Of a stretch of DNA of 64,000 nt, positions 41,687 to 50,220 are shown one piece after another (position 1 is the stretch's first letter; each line of letters starts with the position of its first letter). The stretch is from CAVQGM01 sp963712065 (GTDB lineage: Bacteria > Actinomycetota > Acidimicrobiia > Acidimicrobiales > Acidimicrobilacustridaceae), in assembly GCA_963712065.1 (NCBI GenBank), contig CAVQGM010000001.1:496001-560000 (forward strand), given 5' to 3'. Below the pieces are notes generated by a model, which worked only from the letters and a program-made list of their open reading frames with translations, did no database searches and was not told where the DNA came from. The translations under genes were made by a program, and so were the position numbers.

Positions 41687-43011
41687 TCAGGCCACCGGGC
41701 CGAGCAGCCGCTCGACGTAGGGCGTGGTGAACACGCCCGTCGGGTCCATGCGGGAGCGCACCTTCTGGGCGTCGTCCCACCGCGGGTAGCGCGACGCCAG
41801 CGTCTCGGCCGACTGGAAGTGCAGCTTCCCCCAGTGGGGTCGCCCGTCGTAGTCGTCCATGATCCGTTCCACGCCGACGAAGTAGTCGGCGTACGGCGTG
41901 CCCTTGGCGACGTGCACGGCGACGTAGGCGGTGTCGCGCCCGTGCGCGGTCGACAACGGGATGTCGTCACCGGCCACGAAGCGGACCTCCACCGGGAAGC
42001 TGATCTGCATCCCGAGGGCGCGAACGTGGGCCCGCACGCGGTCGAGCGCCTCGCGGAGCGCCTCCCGAGGGATGGCGTACTCCATCTCGACGAAGCGCAC
42101 GAGACGAGAGCTGGCGAACACCTTGTAGCTCTCGTCGACGTAGTCGACCGGCCCCTTGGAGGGCAAGCGCTTGGCGATGGCCGGGATGAGGTCGTTGCGG
42201 CGCCGACCGATGGCGCACGCCAGCCCGAACAGCACGTTGTCGTAGAGCACCTCGTCCCGCCAGGCGCGCCAGGCCGGCAGCGGCCGCAACGGTTCGTCGG
42301 TGCGTCGGTTGCGCTTGGTGAGGGCCCACCCGGTGTTGGGGATCCAGAAGAACTCGAAGTGGTCGTTGCCGTCGACCTCGTCGTCGAGCCGGTCGAGCAG
42401 CTCGTCGACCCGCTCGGGCCGTTCGACGGCGTGCAGGTTGAAGGCCGGCACGCACCGCACGGTGACCTCGGACAGAAGGCCGAGAGCCCCGATGCCCACC
42501 CGCGCCGCGTCGAGCACGTCGGCGTTCGTCTCCCGCGATGCGCTGCCCGGGCGGGGGTCGGGCCCGGCCTCGACGATCGAGCCGTCGCCGGCGACGAGGC
42601 GCAGGCCGACGATGCCGCTCGACAGGTTGCGGAACCGCGCCCCGTGCCGTGCGTCGCCGTCTGCGTCGCGCCGGCGATCGACTGGTAGGCGATGTCGCCG
42701 AGGTTCTCCAGGGCGAGGCCGTGGGAGGCGAGCACCTCGTTCAGCCGGTGGAGGGGGATGCCGGCCTGCACGGTCGCCAATCCCGCCGCCCGGTCGACCC
42801 GGACCACGCCGGCGTAGTCGCGCAGGTCGACGAGATACCCGTCGGTGACCACGAGCGGCGTGAACGAGTGGCCGGCGCCGACGACCCGGACGGTACGGCC
42901 CTCCTCGGCGGCCCTCGCCACCAGGGCACGGAGCTCGCCCTCGGTGCGCGGGCGCACGACGGCGACGGGTTCACAGGTCTGGTTGCCGGCCCAGTTCGTC
43001 CAGCGGGACAT
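41687..43011 (-). pseudogene. FAD-linked sugar-1,4-lactone oxidase (gulono/arabinono-lactone oxidase family), reading frame broken once
   Basis: Vanillyl-alcohol-oxidase-type flavoprotein. The N-terminal FAD domain has VRVVGAGHSFTPLV, with His48 at the covalent FAD site, and ATQTATHGTG. The next frame continues FRNLSSGIVGLRL, GIGALGLLSEVTVRCVPAF, and the C-terminal RPHWGKLHFQSAETL diagnostic of the lactone-oxidase branch. One G is missing from the run at 42640-42643 (G4 should be G5: ACG GGG GCG CGG). The restored protein is ~441 residues. A TAGCAT hexamer (43024-43019) lies 7 bases before ATG. Confidence 0.88.
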
Positions 43012-43056
43012 GCACCGGATGCTAGGGGGCCGGCCGGCGACGGTTCCCCCCGAGGA

Positions 43057-43653
43057 TCAGTCCCCGTCCTCGCGCTCGACCTCGACGCCCTCCCCCTCCT
43101 CGCCGCCCCCCTCGCGTTCGCCGCCGTCCTGCACCTCCTGCCAGGTGGCCTTGGCCCCGCTGTGGCCGACGAGGGCGACCTGCCAGGTGGCGGCAACCGA
43201 CGCGACGACGGTCAGCACGGCGAGCACGACGGTGGCCGGCCGCACCCACGGCGGCGACGCCGGGCCCGAGGCCTCGTCGGCACTCGCGGTGACGGCCGAA
43301 CCCCCGGCCGTTCGCCGCCCGACGACGTCGACGGCGACCAGCCCGCCGGAGAACACCAGGAGACCGAAGGCGAAGAGGGGCATGACATCGCCCAGCTCGG
43401 CGTGCTCCTCGACCAGGTCGGTCTCGTCGACCTTCTCCTCGAGGGACTCACCGCTCTCCTTGGCGAAGAACGTGAAGACGAAGGCCGCGAGGGCCAGACC
43501 GACGACGATCACCCCGATGCGGCGGCGAAGCGACGGCGAGATCGAGATGGCGACGGCCCCCAACGCCGTCAGCGGCACCAGCACGACGGCGGCGTGCACC
43601 AGCAACGGATGGGCGGGGAGTCCGAAGAGAGAGTCCATCCCGGGACTGTCCAC
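43057..43653 (-). CDS. DUF2231-like membrane protein
   Basis: 198 residues with four transmembrane helices. FGLPAHPLLVHAAVVLVPLTA at the N-terminus is the DUF2231 hallmark. Helices two to four follow (IGVIVVGLALAAFVFTFFA, VMPLFAFGLLVFSGGLVAVD, PATVVLAVLTVVASVAATWQ). The C-terminus is a long Glu/Gly-rich acidic tail. DUF2231 proteins are often near cytochrome or heme-redox genes, but the function is unknown. Confidence 0.75.
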   Translation of the reverse strand: MDSPGMDSLFGLPAHPLLVHAAVVLVPLTALGAVAISISPSLRRRIGVIVVGLALAAFVFTFFAKESGESLEEKVDETDLVEEHAELGDVMPLFAFGLLVFSGGLVAVDVVGRRTAGGSAVTASADEASGPASPPWVRPATVVLAVLTVVASVAATWQVALVGHSGAKATWQEVQDGGEREGGGEEGEGVEVEREDGD

Positions 43654-43755
43654 CCCGGGATCCGTGCTGGGGAGGGCCGTCGGTCCTTCTTGGCCGCGAT
43701 CTTGCCCGATGATGGCCGGGACCTGGGAATCGCCACGGACGGCGGCGCCGACGCG

Positions 43756-43784
43756 GAGGAGCCCCGCCGTCGGCGGGGCTCCTC
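43756..43784. terminator. Strong hairpin after etfA
   Basis: A 13-base perfect stem GAGGAGCCCCGCC (43756-43768) pairs with 43772-43784 around a GTC loop. It stands 26 bases after the etfA stop and before the DUF2231 gene, so it would end the etfBA transcript. There is no T-run, as is common in actinobacteria. Confidence 0.7.
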
Positions 43785-43809
43785 GTGCGGCGTGTGCTCC
43801 CGACTCGCG

Positions 43810-44775
43810 CTATCTCGCCTTGAGCGCGTCGATGAGCTGGGGCAGGACCTTGTGGACGTCACCCACGATGCCGAGATCGGAGATCGAGAAGATCGGGGCC
43901 TCGGCGTCCTTGTTGATGGCGATGATGTTCTTCGAACCCTTCATGCCCACCATGTGCTGGGTGGCGCCCGAGATGCCGGCGGCGATGTAGACCGTCGGCT
44001 TCACGACCTTCCCGGTCTGGCCCACCTGGTACGAGTAGGGCACCCAGCCGGCATCGACGATGGCGCGCGAGGCGCCCGGCGCGGCGTGCAGGATCTTGGC
44101 CAGCTCCTCGACCATGCCGTACTTCTCGGCCTCACCGAGGCCGCGACCGCCGGACACCACGATGTCGGCGTCATCGAGGGCCGGGCCCTGGCGCTCCTCG
44201 ACGTGGCGGTTCAGCACCTTGGCCGGCGTGACGTCGGTGGCGGGAACGGCCAGCGACTCGACGGCGGCGGCGGCACCACCACTCGGTTCGGCGGCGAAGG
44301 ACTTCGGCCGCACGAGGACGAGGTAGGGGCCGCCACCCGTGAACTTGGTCTTCACGTTGGTGTTGCCACCGAACACCTGCTCGGTGCAGACGAGGGCATC
44401 CCCGTCGAGCTCGACGTCGACGTTGTTGGTGATCACGGTGCGGTCGAGGGCGACCGACAGGCGGCCGGCCACGTCGCGACCCTCGTAGCTGGTGGCGAAC
44501 AGGATGGCATCGGGAGCGGTGCCGCCCTCGATGGCGGCGGCGAGGGCGGCGGCCACCGGCACGCCCGGGAGGGCACCGCCGAGATCGCCGGTCGCCCGAA
44601 CCGTCGCCACGCCGTACTGGCCGAGCTCGGCGGCGACGGCCTCGCCGTCGGCGCCGGCGTAGACGGCCTCGACGGTGCCGGCCAGCTCGCGGGCCTTGGT
44701 CAGCAGTTCGAGGGTGGTCGCGCTCACCTTGCCGTCGGAGGCCTCGGCGTACACCCAGATCGTGGACAGAGTCAT
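43810..44775 (-). CDS. etfA: Electron transfer flavoprotein alpha subunit
   Basis: 321-residue ETF-alpha, which binds FAD and, with ETF-beta, carries electrons from acyl-CoA dehydrogenases to the quinone pool. The FAD domain has VSGGRGLGEAEKYGMVEELA, PYSYQVGQTGKVVKPTVYIA, GISGATQHMVGMKGSKNIIA and NKDAEAPIFSISDLGIVGD, all canonical. ATG at 44775 is 17 bases after the etfB stop. Confidence 0.97.
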   Translation of the reverse strand: MTLSTIWVYAEASDGKVSATTLELLTKARELAGTVEAVYAGADGEAVAAELGQYGVATVRATGDLGGALPGVPVAAALAAAIEGGTAPDAILFATSYEGRDVAGRLSVALDRTVITNNVDVELDGDALVCTEQVFGGNTNVKTKFTGGGPYLVLVRPKSFAAEPSGGAAAAVESLAVPATDVTPAKVLNRHVEERQGPALDDADIVVSGGRGLGEAEKYGMVEELAKILHAAPGASRAIVDAGWVPYSYQVGQTGKVVKPTVYIAAGISGATQHMVGMKGSKNIIAINKDAEAPIFSISDLGIVGDVHKVLPQLIDALKAR

Positions 44776-44792
44776 GGTTTCCGCAGCCTTCC

Positions 44793-45575
44793 TCAGATGA
44801 CCTTCAGGTTCTCGAGGTAGGCGACGACCTTCTGGAAGCCGTCGCCGTCGTCCTCGATGATCTCGCCGGCCTCGCGCTCGGGCGCGGCCTCGATGCTCAC
44901 GATCTCCTGGCCGCCGCCGGCCCAGCCCACCTGGCCGGCCTCGAGGCCCAGGTCGGCGACCGTGACCTCGTCGACGGGCTTGGACTTGGCCGCCATGATC
45001 CCCTTGAACGACGGGTAGCGGGGCTCGACCACGCCGGCGGTCACCGACACGACGGCGGGCAGCGAGGCCTCGACGTCGTCGTAGCCGTCATCGGTCTGGC
45101 GCTGCACCTTCACGGTGCCGTCGGCGATCTCGACCTGCTTGGCGAAGGTGATCGAGGGCACGCCGAGGACGGCGGCGAGCTGCTCGGGCACGGTGCCCGT
45201 GTAGCCGTCGCTCGACTCGGTGGCGGTGAGCACCAGGTCGGCGCTCTCGACCCGCCCGACCGCGGCGGCGAGCACCTTGGCCGTGCCCAGCGCGTCGGTG
45301 CCGGCCAGAGCCGGGTCGCTGACGAGGACGGCCTTGGCGGCACCCATGGCGAGCGCGGTGCGGAGCCCGCCGACCTCGTTGTTCGGGGCCATGGACACCA
45401 GGGTCACCTCGCCGCCACCGGCGGCGTCGACGAGCTGCAGCGCCATCTCGACCCCGTACGAGTCCGACTCGTCGAGGATGAGCTTGGAGTCCCGCTTCAG
45501 CGTTTTCGTTTCCGGATCCAGCGCACCCGGGTCGGCCGGGTCCGGGATCTGCTTCACGCAGACGACGACGTTCAT
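44793..45575 (-). CDS. etfB: Electron transfer flavoprotein beta subunit
   Basis: 260-residue ETF-beta starting MNVVVCVKQIPDPADPG. It has the family segments LKRDSKLILDESDSYGVEMA, VTATESSDGYTGTVPEQLAA (AMP-binding loop) and GIMAAKSKPVDEVTVADLGL. The ATG at 45575 fits the family; an in-frame start 18 bases upstream does not. It pairs with etfA. The likely electron donor in the window is the acyl-CoA dehydrogenase at 32.8-34.0 kb. Confidence 0.96.
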   Translation of the reverse strand: MNVVVCVKQIPDPADPGALDPETKTLKRDSKLILDESDSYGVEMALQLVDAAGGGEVTLVSMAPNNEVGGLRTALAMGAAKAVLVSDPALAGTDALGTAKVLAAAVGRVESADLVLTATESSDGYTGTVPEQLAAVLGVPSITFAKQVEIADGTVKVQRQTDDGYDDVEASLPAVVSVTAGVVEPRYPSFKGIMAAKSKPVDEVTVADLGLEAGQVGWAGGGQEIVSIEAAPEREAGEIIEDDGDGFQKVVAYLENLKVI

Positions 45576-45651
45576 GGGCACCAGTCTGTGCACCGGCGAT
45601 GCCGTCGGCCAAATCCACCCCCTCGCACCCCGGTGCTACGGTCCCGCCCCG

Positions 45652-46581
45652 GTGGCCCGGCCGACGCGGAGCGTCCTCCTCCTCGTGAACTCCTCGGCGT
45701 CGTCGGTCACGGCGCGCACGAGGGTCGTCATCCAGAAGGCGCTGTCGGCCGACCACGACGTGACGGTCGCCGAGACCAGCCGCCGGGGCCACGCGACCCG
45801 CCTGGCGCAGGGCGCGGCGGCCGAGGGGGTCGACGTGGTCGTCGTGCTCGGCGGCGACGGCACCCTCAACGAGGCGGCCAACGGACTGGCCGGCTCGCGC
45901 ACGGCGCTGGCCGCCCTCCCCGGCGGCTCGACCAACGTGTTCGCCCGGACCATCGGGCTGCCCGACGATCCCGTCGAGGCGACCGGCGCGACGATCGACG
46001 CCCTCGACCGCGGCGCGATCCGATCGGTGGGCCTCGGCTCGGTGAACGGGCGCTACTTCCTGTTCCACGTGGGAATGGGGTTCGACGCCGCGGTGGTCGC
46101 CGAGGTCGAGAAGCGGTCGACCCTGAAGCGCTGGGCCAGCCACGCGTGGTTCGCCTGGTGCGCGGTCGACACGTGGCTCCGCCACTACGACCGGTCGCGT
46201 CCCCGCTTCGCGGTCCACTACCCCGATGGCCACCTCGTGGACGACGCCACGTTCGCCGTCTGCCTCAACACGAGCCCCTACACCTACGTGGGGCGGCGGC
46301 CGTTCGACGTCGCGCCCGAGGCGACGCTCGACCGCGGCCTGGTGGTGCTCAGCTTCCGCACGCTCGCCCTGGTGCCGTTCGTCGGCCTGGCCGCATCGGC
46401 GCTCGGCTCGGGCACCCGGCTCCGCCACAGCCGCCACACCGACTACCGCACCGACGTGACCGAGGTGCGCGTCACCGGCTTCGGGCCGTTCCCGTACCAG
46501 GTCGACGGCGACTACCTTGGCGAGACCGACGAGCTCCGGTTCCGCCACGAGCCCGACGCCCTCGACCTGGTGATGCCATGA
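45652..46581 (+). CDS. Diacylglycerol/lipid kinase family protein
   Basis: 309-residue DAGK catalytic-domain protein (DgkB/YegS-like) that phosphorylates a lipid. LLLVNSSASSVTAR starts the fold. GGDGTLNEAANGLAG and ALPGGSTNVFARTIG form the nucleotide site. A C-terminal beta-sandwich (VRVTGFGPFPYQVDGDYLGE) carries the Asp typical of lipid binding. A TACGGT hexamer (45637-45642) ends 9 bases before GTG, close to leaderless spacing. It is divergent from etfB and coupled to the next gene by ATGA. Confidence 0.9.
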   Translation: MARPTRSVLLLVNSSASSVTARTRVVIQKALSADHDVTVAETSRRGHATRLAQGAAAEGVDVVVVLGGDGTLNEAANGLAGSRTALAALPGGSTNVFARTIGLPDDPVEATGATIDALDRGAIRSVGLGSVNGRYFLFHVGMGFDAAVVAEVEKRSTLKRWASHAWFAWCAVDTWLRHYDRSRPRFAVHYPDGHLVDDATFAVCLNTSPYTYVGRRPFDVAPEATLDRGLVVLSFRTLALVPFVGLAASALGSGTRLRHSRHTDYRTDVTEVRVTGFGPFPYQVDGDYLGETDELRFRHEPDALDLVMP

Positions 46582-47030
46582 CCCGCGCCCACCTCCGCCC
46601 CACCATCGTCGGACTCGCGCTCGCCGCGCTCCTCCCGCTGGCGGCGTGCTCGTCCGACGACGACGGCGGCGCCTCGTCCCCCGACACCGTGGTCGGGTCG
46701 TCGTCCACGCCCGGCACACTGCCGCCGTGCGTGAGCCTGACGCCCGGCGTCGTGGTCCCCGAGGCCGAGGCGCTGGTTCGCTTCACGCCCGAGGGGGTGT
46801 GTCCGGGGTACGTCACCGTGCAGACCGGCACCACCGTCTCGTGGGAGAACGACGACGACGTGGCCCACGACGTCGTGGTCGCCCAGGCGGGCGCGGCGAT
46901 CGTGACCCAGACGGTCGGGCCCGGCGAGGTGTGGGGCTACGAGTTCACCGATCCCGGGATGTTCGACTACACCACCGACGCGCTCCCCGACTTCCGGGGC
47001 GTCGTCGAGGTGCAGGCGCTCGGCGTGTGA
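46578..47030 (+). CDS. Cupredoxin-fold lipoprotein without copper ligands
   Basis: 150 residues. A signal peptide with lipobox LAAC is followed by a Ser/Asp linker, then a plastocyanin-like domain: VTVQTGTTVSWENDDDVAHDVVVAQ, GEVWGYEFTDPGMFDYTTDAL and FRGVVEVQALG. The first copper His (AHDVVV) is kept, but the Cys, second His and Met expected in the C-terminal loop read T, D/L and F. A type-1 copper site is therefore unlikely. Another ligand, or a purely structural role, is possible. Confidence 0.82.
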   Translation: MTRAHLRPTIVGLALAALLPLAACSSDDDGGASSPDTVVGSSSTPGTLPPCVSLTPGVVVPEAEALVRFTPEGVCPGYVTVQTGTTVSWENDDDVAHDVVVAQAGAAIVTQTVGPGEVWGYEFTDPGMFDYTTDALPDFRGVVEVQALGV

Positions 47031-47065
47031 CCGCGGCACCACCGGTGCGCAGCGGGGGGCGGTCG

Positions 47066-47770
47066 CTACCCGTCGGCCCCGCGTCCGACGACCTCGCGCA
47101 GCACGTCGGGGTGGTCGCTGATGATGCCCGCCACGCCGAGCTCGACGAGCTCGGCCATCCGAACCGGGTCGTTGACGGTCCACACGTGCAGGTCGAGGCC
47201 GGCATCAGAGGCGAGGGCGACGAGGGCGGGCGTCACGAACGGGTCCCACGGGTTGAGCGTGCGGTGCCCCCCGTCGGCCGCCGCCCGCACCACCGGTGCG
47301 GGGTCGTCGAGGTGGAACGACAGGAAGCCCGTCGGCAGCCCGGGTGCCAACTCGTGGACGCGCCCGACCGTGCCGAGCTCGAAGCACGTCACCAGCAGCG
47401 ACTCGGGGTCGCGTCCGGCGAGCTGGCGCACGGTCTCGTCGGCGATCCACCGGGTCTCGTCCCAGTCGGGGTCGACGGGGGCGTTCTTGATCTCGACGTT
47501 GACGCCCATGCCCTCACACGCCTCCAAGGCGTCGGACAGGAGCGGCACCGCAGGAGGCAGGGAGTCGGCGGGCACGTCGACGATCCGGCGTCCGTCGGCC
47601 AGCTCGGCATCGTGGTGGACGGCGAGGGCGCCGTCGGCGGTGCGACGGACGTCGAGCTCGACCCAGTCGGCGCCGAGGGCCCGAGCCGTGCGGAAGGCGT
47701 CGAGCGTGTTGCCGGGTGGCCGGGCGGCCGAGGCCCCGCGGTGGGCGATGACGAGTGGGTGCGGTGACAC
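47066..47770 (-). CDS. Glycerophosphodiester phosphodiesterase
   Basis: About 234 residues. Metal-dependent TIM-barrel enzyme that hydrolyses glycerophosphodiesters. VIAHRGASA gives the catalytic His-Arg, ADWVELDVRRTADGALAVHHD gives the Glu/Asp metal ligands, and VNVEIKNAP gives the third Glu. The usual ENTL reads GNTL. GTG 47770 has TATGCT (47783-47778) 7 bases before it, which would make a leaderless message. ATG 47782 is in frame but lies inside that hexamer. Cytoplasmic, no signal peptide. Confidence 0.9.
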   Translation of the reverse strand: MSPHPLVIAHRGASAARPPGNTLDAFRTARALGADWVELDVRRTADGALAVHHDAELADGRRIVDVPADSLPPAVPLLSDALEACEGMGVNVEIKNAPVDPDWDETRWIADETVRQLAGRDPESLLVTCFELGTVGRVHELAPGLPTGFLSFHLDDPAPVVRAAADGGHRTLNPWDPFVTPALVALASDAGLDLHVWTVNDPVRMAELVELGVAGIISDHPDVLREVVGRGADG

Positions 47771-47804
47771 GGGGCACAGCATAGGGAAACGGGATTTTGA
47801 CCCC

Positions 47805-47833
47805 TTGAAAACACCCGGTGTCGTGGGTAGTTT
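47805..47833 (+). promoter_or_regulatory. Candidate promoter of whiB
   Basis: TTGAAA (47805-47810) and TAGTTT (47828-47833) with exactly 17 bases between, in an unusually AT-rich patch. The implied start near 47840 leaves a ~98-base 5' leader before the whiB GTG. This is the best sigma70-type match in the window. Confidence 0.6.
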
Positions 47834-47937
47834 GAGTGAGTCCCAGCCGCACGCCCTTGTCCCGCCGGGCGGTGGCATGTGAACAGCTTCACGATGGTGA
47901 TGGGCGCCATCGAGGAGCCCGATGACGCGGAGGCACC

Positions 47938-48234
47938 GTGGCCCTCACTTCCGTTCGTTCCCTGTCGTTGTCCGTGGCTCCCGACGCCTGGCGTCCGGAG
48001 GCCGCGTGCCGTGACACCAACCCTGATCTGTTCTTTCCCGTGGGGACGACCGGCCCGGCCATCGACCAGATCGCCGAGGCCAAGGCCGTGTGCCGCGAGT
48101 GCGAGGTGCGCGAGCCGTGCCTCGAGTTCGCCCTGAGCACCAACCAGGACTCAGGCATCTGGGGTGGCACCTCGGAGGAGGAGCGCCGAAAGCTCCGCCG
48201 CCAGTGGATGGCCTCCCGCCGTCGCTCGGCCTGA
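47938..48234 (+). CDS. WhiB family iron-sulfur transcription factor
   Basis: 98 residues with the four cluster cysteines Cys24, 52, 55 and 61 (AACRDTNPDLFFP, VCRECEVREPC) and the GIWGGTSEEERRKLRR turn followed by a basic DNA-binding tail. The layout is that of WhiB1/WhiB2-size proteins. GTG 47938 follows GGAGG. It is convergent with a PdtaS-type kinase, as whiB1 and pdtaS are in mycobacteria. It probably senses NO or oxygen through its 4Fe-4S cluster (family knowledge). Confidence 0.95.
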   Translation: MALTSVRSLSLSVAPDAWRPEAACRDTNPDLFFPVGTTGPAIDQIAEAKAVCRECEVREPCLEFALSTNQDSGIWGGTSEEERRKLRRQWMASRRRSA

Positions 48235-48289
48235 GGCGCCCCCGCGCCCCGGGGGCGCCTCCCGACGACCTCCCTCCGCGGGAGGTCGT
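48233..48289. terminator. Two tandem hairpins between whiB and the sensor kinase
   Basis: An 11-base stem GAGGCGCCCCC (48233-48243 with 48251-48261) starts within the whiB stop codon. A 10-base stem ACGACCTCCC (48265-48274 with 48280-48289) follows after 3 bases. Both are perfect and lie between convergent genes, so a bidirectional terminator is likely. Confidence 0.75.
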
Positions 48290-48380
48290 TCGCGCGTCGG
48301 CCGGTCGACCGCTCCGCCGAGGCGCGCCGCTGACCGCCGCAGGCGGGCAGCACCCGGCCCGACACCCGGATGGCGAAGCC

Positions 48381-48399
48381 GCTCCGCCGGAGGCGGAGC
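48381..48399. terminator. Hairpin just after the sensor kinase stop
   Basis: GCTCCGCC (48381-48388) pairs with 48392-48399 around a 3-base loop, 3 bases beyond the kinase stop codon on its transcript. Probably the kinase terminator. Confidence 0.55.
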
Positions 48400-48402
48400 C
48401 GA

Positions 48403-49896
48403 TCAGATCGGCACGCGGAGGTCGACCACCGTGCCCGGACGCCCCGCCGGGCCGCGGCCGTCGTACATCTGGATGGTGCCGCCGAGCTCGGTGGTGATCA
48501 GCGTCCGCACGATCGACAGGCCGAGGCCGGTGGTGGCCTCCAGCGCGAAGCCGGCGGGGAGCCCGACACCGTCGTCGGTGACGCGCACCCCGAGGGCGAC
48601 GCCGTCGTTGTCGAGCTCGACGGTCACGTGGCCCTCGTCGATGCGGGCCTCGGGCGGGTAGGCGTGGTCGACGACGTTCTGCAACGTCTCGGTGAGCACC
48701 ACGGCGAGGGGGGTGGCCACGGTGGCCGGGAGCTTGCCGGCGTCGCCGTCGACGCGGAACCACACCGGGCGCTCGGGCGAGATGAGGCCCTCCTCCACCA
48801 TGCGCACCAGCGGCCGGACGATCTCGTTGAACTCCACGTCGTCGCCGGCCTCGTGGGAGAGCGTCTCGTGGACGAGGGCGATCGAGCGGATGCGCCGCAC
48901 CGACTCCTCGATGGCCGCCTTGGCCTCGGCCGACGCCAGCCGCCGCCCCTGCAGGCGCAGCAGCGACGAGATCGTCTGCAGGTTGTTCTTCACCCGGTGG
49001 TGGATCTCGCGGATCGTCGCGTCCTTGGACAGGAGCAGGCGGTCGCGGCGGCGCAGCTCGGAGATGTCGCGCAGCAGCACGACGGCGCCGGTGACCTCGT
49101 CCTTGTCGATCAGGGGCAGGCACCGGACGAGCACGGTGACCTCGGGTCCCCGCTCGATCTCCTCGGTGGCCGGGCGGCGGTTCGAGAACGCCGTGCGCAC
49201 CGGGCCCTCCTGGAGGCCGAGGTCGGCGAAGCGCATGCCTTCGGTGTTGGCGTGGATGCCGATCCGGTGCAGGGCCGACACCGCGTTCGGTGACGTGTAG
49301 GCCACCCGCATCGACGAGTCGAGGAGGATCACGCCGTCGCCGACGCGCGGCGCCTCCTCGGTGGGGCCGGCCTCGGCGGCGAACGGGAAGAGGCCGGTGG
49401 CGATCATTCGGGCGAACCGGTTGAACACCTCGACGTAGGTGCGCTCGAGCTCACCTGGCTGGCGGCCGACCGTCGGCGCCGACTCGCGGGTGAGGACCCC
49501 GACCGTCGTGCCTCCGTGCTTGACGGGGATGCACAGCTCGCGCACCGGCTCGCGCAGCGTCTCGTTGCGGAGCTCGCCGTCGATGATCTCGCCGAGGCCT
49601 GCGCAACGACCCACCAACGGACGGTCGTCGACCTCGAGGACCCGCCCGACCCAGTCGCTGCGATAGAGGGTCTGGCTGGTGGTGGGGCGCACCTGGCCGA
49701 GCACGACGAGGCGGCCGGGCTCGGCAGCGCCGTTCCCACCCGGCTCGACGTCGCGGTCGACCACGGCGAACAGCATGAGGTCGGCGAAGCAGAGGTCGGC
49801 CAGCAGACCCCACGAGGCCACCAGCCGCTGGAGGTGATCGATGTCGGTGGACCGCAACCGGGTGTGGAACCGGGTGAGCTCGGCGAGCGACGCCAT
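48403..49896 (-). CDS. Sensor histidine kinase, PdtaS type
   Basis: 497-residue soluble kinase. An N-terminal GAF-like domain (RSTDIDHLQRLVASWGLLAD) is followed by a PAS domain (VILLDSSMRVAYTSPNAVSA), an HisKA_2 H-box (REIHHRVKNNLQTISSLLRL) and HATPase motifs (ETLQNVVDHAY, DDGVGLPAG, GLGLSIV). This matches PdtaS, whose partner PdtaR is an ANTAR-domain RNA-binding regulator not present in the window. No membrane segment. Convergence with whiB repeats mycobacterial gene order. Confidence 0.93.
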   Translation of the reverse strand: MASLAELTRFHTRLRSTDIDHLQRLVASWGLLADLCFADLMLFAVVDRDVEPGGNGAAEPGRLVVLGQVRPTTSQTLYRSDWVGRVLEVDDRPLVGRCAGLGEIIDGELRNETLREPVRELCIPVKHGGTTVGVLTRESAPTVGRQPGELERTYVEVFNRFARMIATGLFPFAAEAGPTEEAPRVGDGVILLDSSMRVAYTSPNAVSALHRIGIHANTEGMRFADLGLQEGPVRTAFSNRRPATEEIERGPEVTVLVRCLPLIDKDEVTGAVVLLRDISELRRRDRLLLSKDATIREIHHRVKNNLQTISSLLRLQGRRLASAEAKAAIEESVRRIRSIALVHETLSHEAGDDVEFNEIVRPLVRMVEEGLISPERPVWFRVDGDAGKLPATVATPLAVVLTETLQNVVDHAYPPEARIDEGHVTVELDNDGVALGVRVTDDGVGLPAGFALEATTGLGLSIVRTLITTELGGTIQMYDGRGPAGRPGTVVDLRVPI

Positions 49897-49926
49897 GGGG
49901 AGGTCGTAGCAGCGACGACGGCGGCG

Positions 49927-50202
49927 TCAGGAGACGCTGGACTGCGGTCGCCGCCGCGCCCGCCAGGAGGCCCGGATCTGGTCGGCGGTGATCTCGAACC
50001 GGAATCGGCACGTCGGGCACCGCAGGCGCATCACCTGCCGGTCGACGTCGGCTTCGTCGATCAGGGCCATGTCGAGGCACCGCGGGCACCGCATGGGCAC
50101 GCCCCACCGCAGCGGGCCGGGCGGCAACGGGTCGCGCAGCTCGACGAAGACGTCGTCGGCGGCCGGTCGCCACTGCGACCGGCGATCGGGTGCCCCTCCC
50201 AT
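49927..50202 (-). CDS. Small zinc-ribbon protein
   Basis: 91 residues with a clear C2-C2 zinc ribbon: Cys39, 42, 62 and 65 (MRCPRCLDMALI and LRCPTCRFRFEI). A basic C-terminus follows. No enzymatic domain. A TAGGTT hexamer (50215-50210) ends 7 bases before this ATG and no ribosome-binding site is seen, supporting the ATG at 50202 and a leaderless mRNA. The role is unknown, perhaps nucleic-acid or protein binding. Confidence 0.7.
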   Translation of the reverse strand: MGGAPDRRSQWRPAADDVFVELRDPLPPGPLRWGVPMRCPRCLDMALIDEADVDRQVMRLRCPTCRFRFEITADQIRASWRARRRPQSSVS

Positions 50203-50220
50203 GGGGGTCAACCTAACCTC

